From positions 1 through 64,000 of the forward strand of contig JBFLWS010000015.1 of assembly GCA_040757715.1 (NCBI GenBank): DNA of 64,000 bases, written 5' to 3'. The notes under the pieces were generated by a model. The model ran no database searches. It had not been told where the DNA came from and worked only from the letters and a program-made list of their open reading frames with translations. The stretch's first letter is position 1. Each line of letters opens with the position of its first letter. This document shows positions 63,353-64,000 of the stretch, one piece after another. The position numbers were made by a program, and so were the translations under genes. Source of the stretch: CAIMFV01 sp040757715. GTDB taxonomy: Bacteria > Pseudomonadota > Alphaproteobacteria > Caulobacterales > Caulobacteraceae.

Positions 63353-64000
63353 CCGCCCCGCTGGTGCTCAAGAACGCCCGACTGGTGGACCCGGCGAGCA
63401 ACTATGACGGCCCCGGCAGCCTGGTCATCGCCGAGGGTGTGATCGTGGCCGTGGCGCTGAAGCCCGAGCCTGACAGCATCCCCGGCTCGGCCGAGGTGAT
63501 CGATGTGGGCGGCGCCATGCTGGCCCCGGGCCTCATCGACCTGCGCGCCAAGACTGGCGAGCCGGGCGCCGAACCGAAGGAGACGCTGAAGTCCGCCAGC
63601 CGCGCTGCGGCCGCCGGGGGCGTGACCACCTTCGTCATCCAGCCGGACACCGACCCGGCCATCGACGACCCGGCCATGGTGGACTTCATCCTCCGCCGCG
63701 CCCGCGACCTCGAACTCGTGCATGTGCTGGTTGCCGGCGCCGTCACCCGCGGCTGTCACGGCGGCCAGATGGCCGAGCTCGGCCTCATGCATGACGCCGG
63801 CGCGGCCTATTTCAGCGACGGCGACCAGATCATCGCCGACACCAAGGTGTTCCGCCGCGCCCTCACCTACGCCAAGGCCTTCGGCGCACGGGTGGCGCAC
63901 CGGCCGGCCGACCCGCACCTCACCAAGGGGACGGTGGCCACGGCGGGGGAGTTCGCCGGCCGCTACGGCCTGCCCGCCGCGCCAAGCCTCGCCGAAAGCA
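63349..64000 (+). CDS. Dihydroorotase-like protein (PyrC'/PyrX type), cut by window end
   Basis: The first 217 residues of an amidohydrolase-fold protein, beginning MTAPLVLKNARLVDPASNYDG. The dihydroorotase signature D-x-H-x-H-x-R-E-P-G is replaced by LIDLRAKTGEPGAEPKE, so the first metal ligands are missing. SRAAAAGGVTTFVIQPDTDPAIDDPAMV is typical of the PyrC-like protein that sits beside pyrB in many alphaproteobacteria. Such non-catalytic homologues support aspartate carbamoyltransferase in other bacteria. The gene continues past base 64000. Confidence 0.85.
   Translation, partial: MTAPLVLKNARLVDPASNYDGPGSLVIAEGVIVAVALKPEPDSIPGSAEVIDVGGAMLAPGLIDLRAKTGEPGAEPKETLKSASRAAAAGGVTTFVIQPDTDPAIDDPAMVDFILRRARDLELVHVLVAGAVTRGCHGGQMAELGLMHDAGAAYFSDGDQIIADTKVFRRALTYAKAFGARVAHRPADPHLTKGTVATAGEFAGRYGLPAAPSLAES

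Overview
The window reads as chromosomal DNA of a high-GC alphaproteobacterium, most likely a member of the Caulobacterales (Caulobacter/Phenylobacterium-like). The best evidence is a cell-cycle block with nearly Caulobacter-identical DivK (8013-8378) and PleD (6642-8006) next to rpmG, a NUDIX gene and rnr. Further support comes from a gatCA/ruvX divergent pair, a glyQ-glyS-ppdK operon and a PII/AmtB pair. No rRNA, tRNA, CRISPR array, transposase or integrase was seen.

Layout. 1-5.7 kb: a small cytochrome c, a secreted protein, rnr, a DUF4424 protein, a NUDIX hydrolase and rpmG with a clear terminator. 5.8-9.8 kb: an AT-rich lipoprotein gene, then pleD/divK divergent from dinB, with a candidate CtrA box between. 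9.9-15.8 kb: two exported amidohydrolases in tandem (the second without the usual metal motif), an HD hydrolase/NrtR-like regulator operon, a Usp-like protein and a small conserved protein. 15.8-28 kb: a His-rich lipoprotein, MoxR ATPase, DEAD-box helicase, parE, a membrane fatty acid hydroxylase, a FabH2-like ketoacyl synthase, and an operon of DUF4337, MeaB-type GTPase, M48 peptidase and DUF4349 lipoprotein. 28-34 kb: glyQ-glyS-ppdK; glyS carries a strikingly AT-rich patch. 34-48.4 kb: a nitrogen and efflux region with a porin divergent from glnK-amtB, a two-component system, a metal-type RND pump (adaptor, pump, small Pro/Ala-rich exported protein), a divergent outer-membrane factor, a triple terminator-like hairpin array and a second amtB. 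48.5-58.4 kb: ispE, a TPR protein, ETF-QO, a family-4-like uracil-DNA glycosylase lacking two iron-sulfur cysteines, a lytic transglycosylase, a small exported protein and gatCA. 58.5-64 kb: ruvX, an accessory interval, then pyrB and a dihydroorotase-like gene cut by the window end.

The accessory interval between ruvX and pyrB is the most unusual part. The last codons of ruvX (58933-58951) recur exactly 1,790 bp downstream (60723-60741) and in a degenerate copy midway (59608-59625). These copies bound two cargo units: an exported protein, and a BrnT toxin with an HTH antitoxin plus a HicB-like antitoxin whose hicA partner is cut off at the last repeat. Immediately beyond lies a two-gene module: a SatD-family protein that keeps the spacing of the metal-binding aspartates of class III nucleotide cyclases and has a C-terminal helix-turn-helix-like region, and a DUF3307 multi-pass membrane protein. 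I suggest, as inference only, that this is a signalling or defence-type module with a cyclase-like sensor and a membrane effector.
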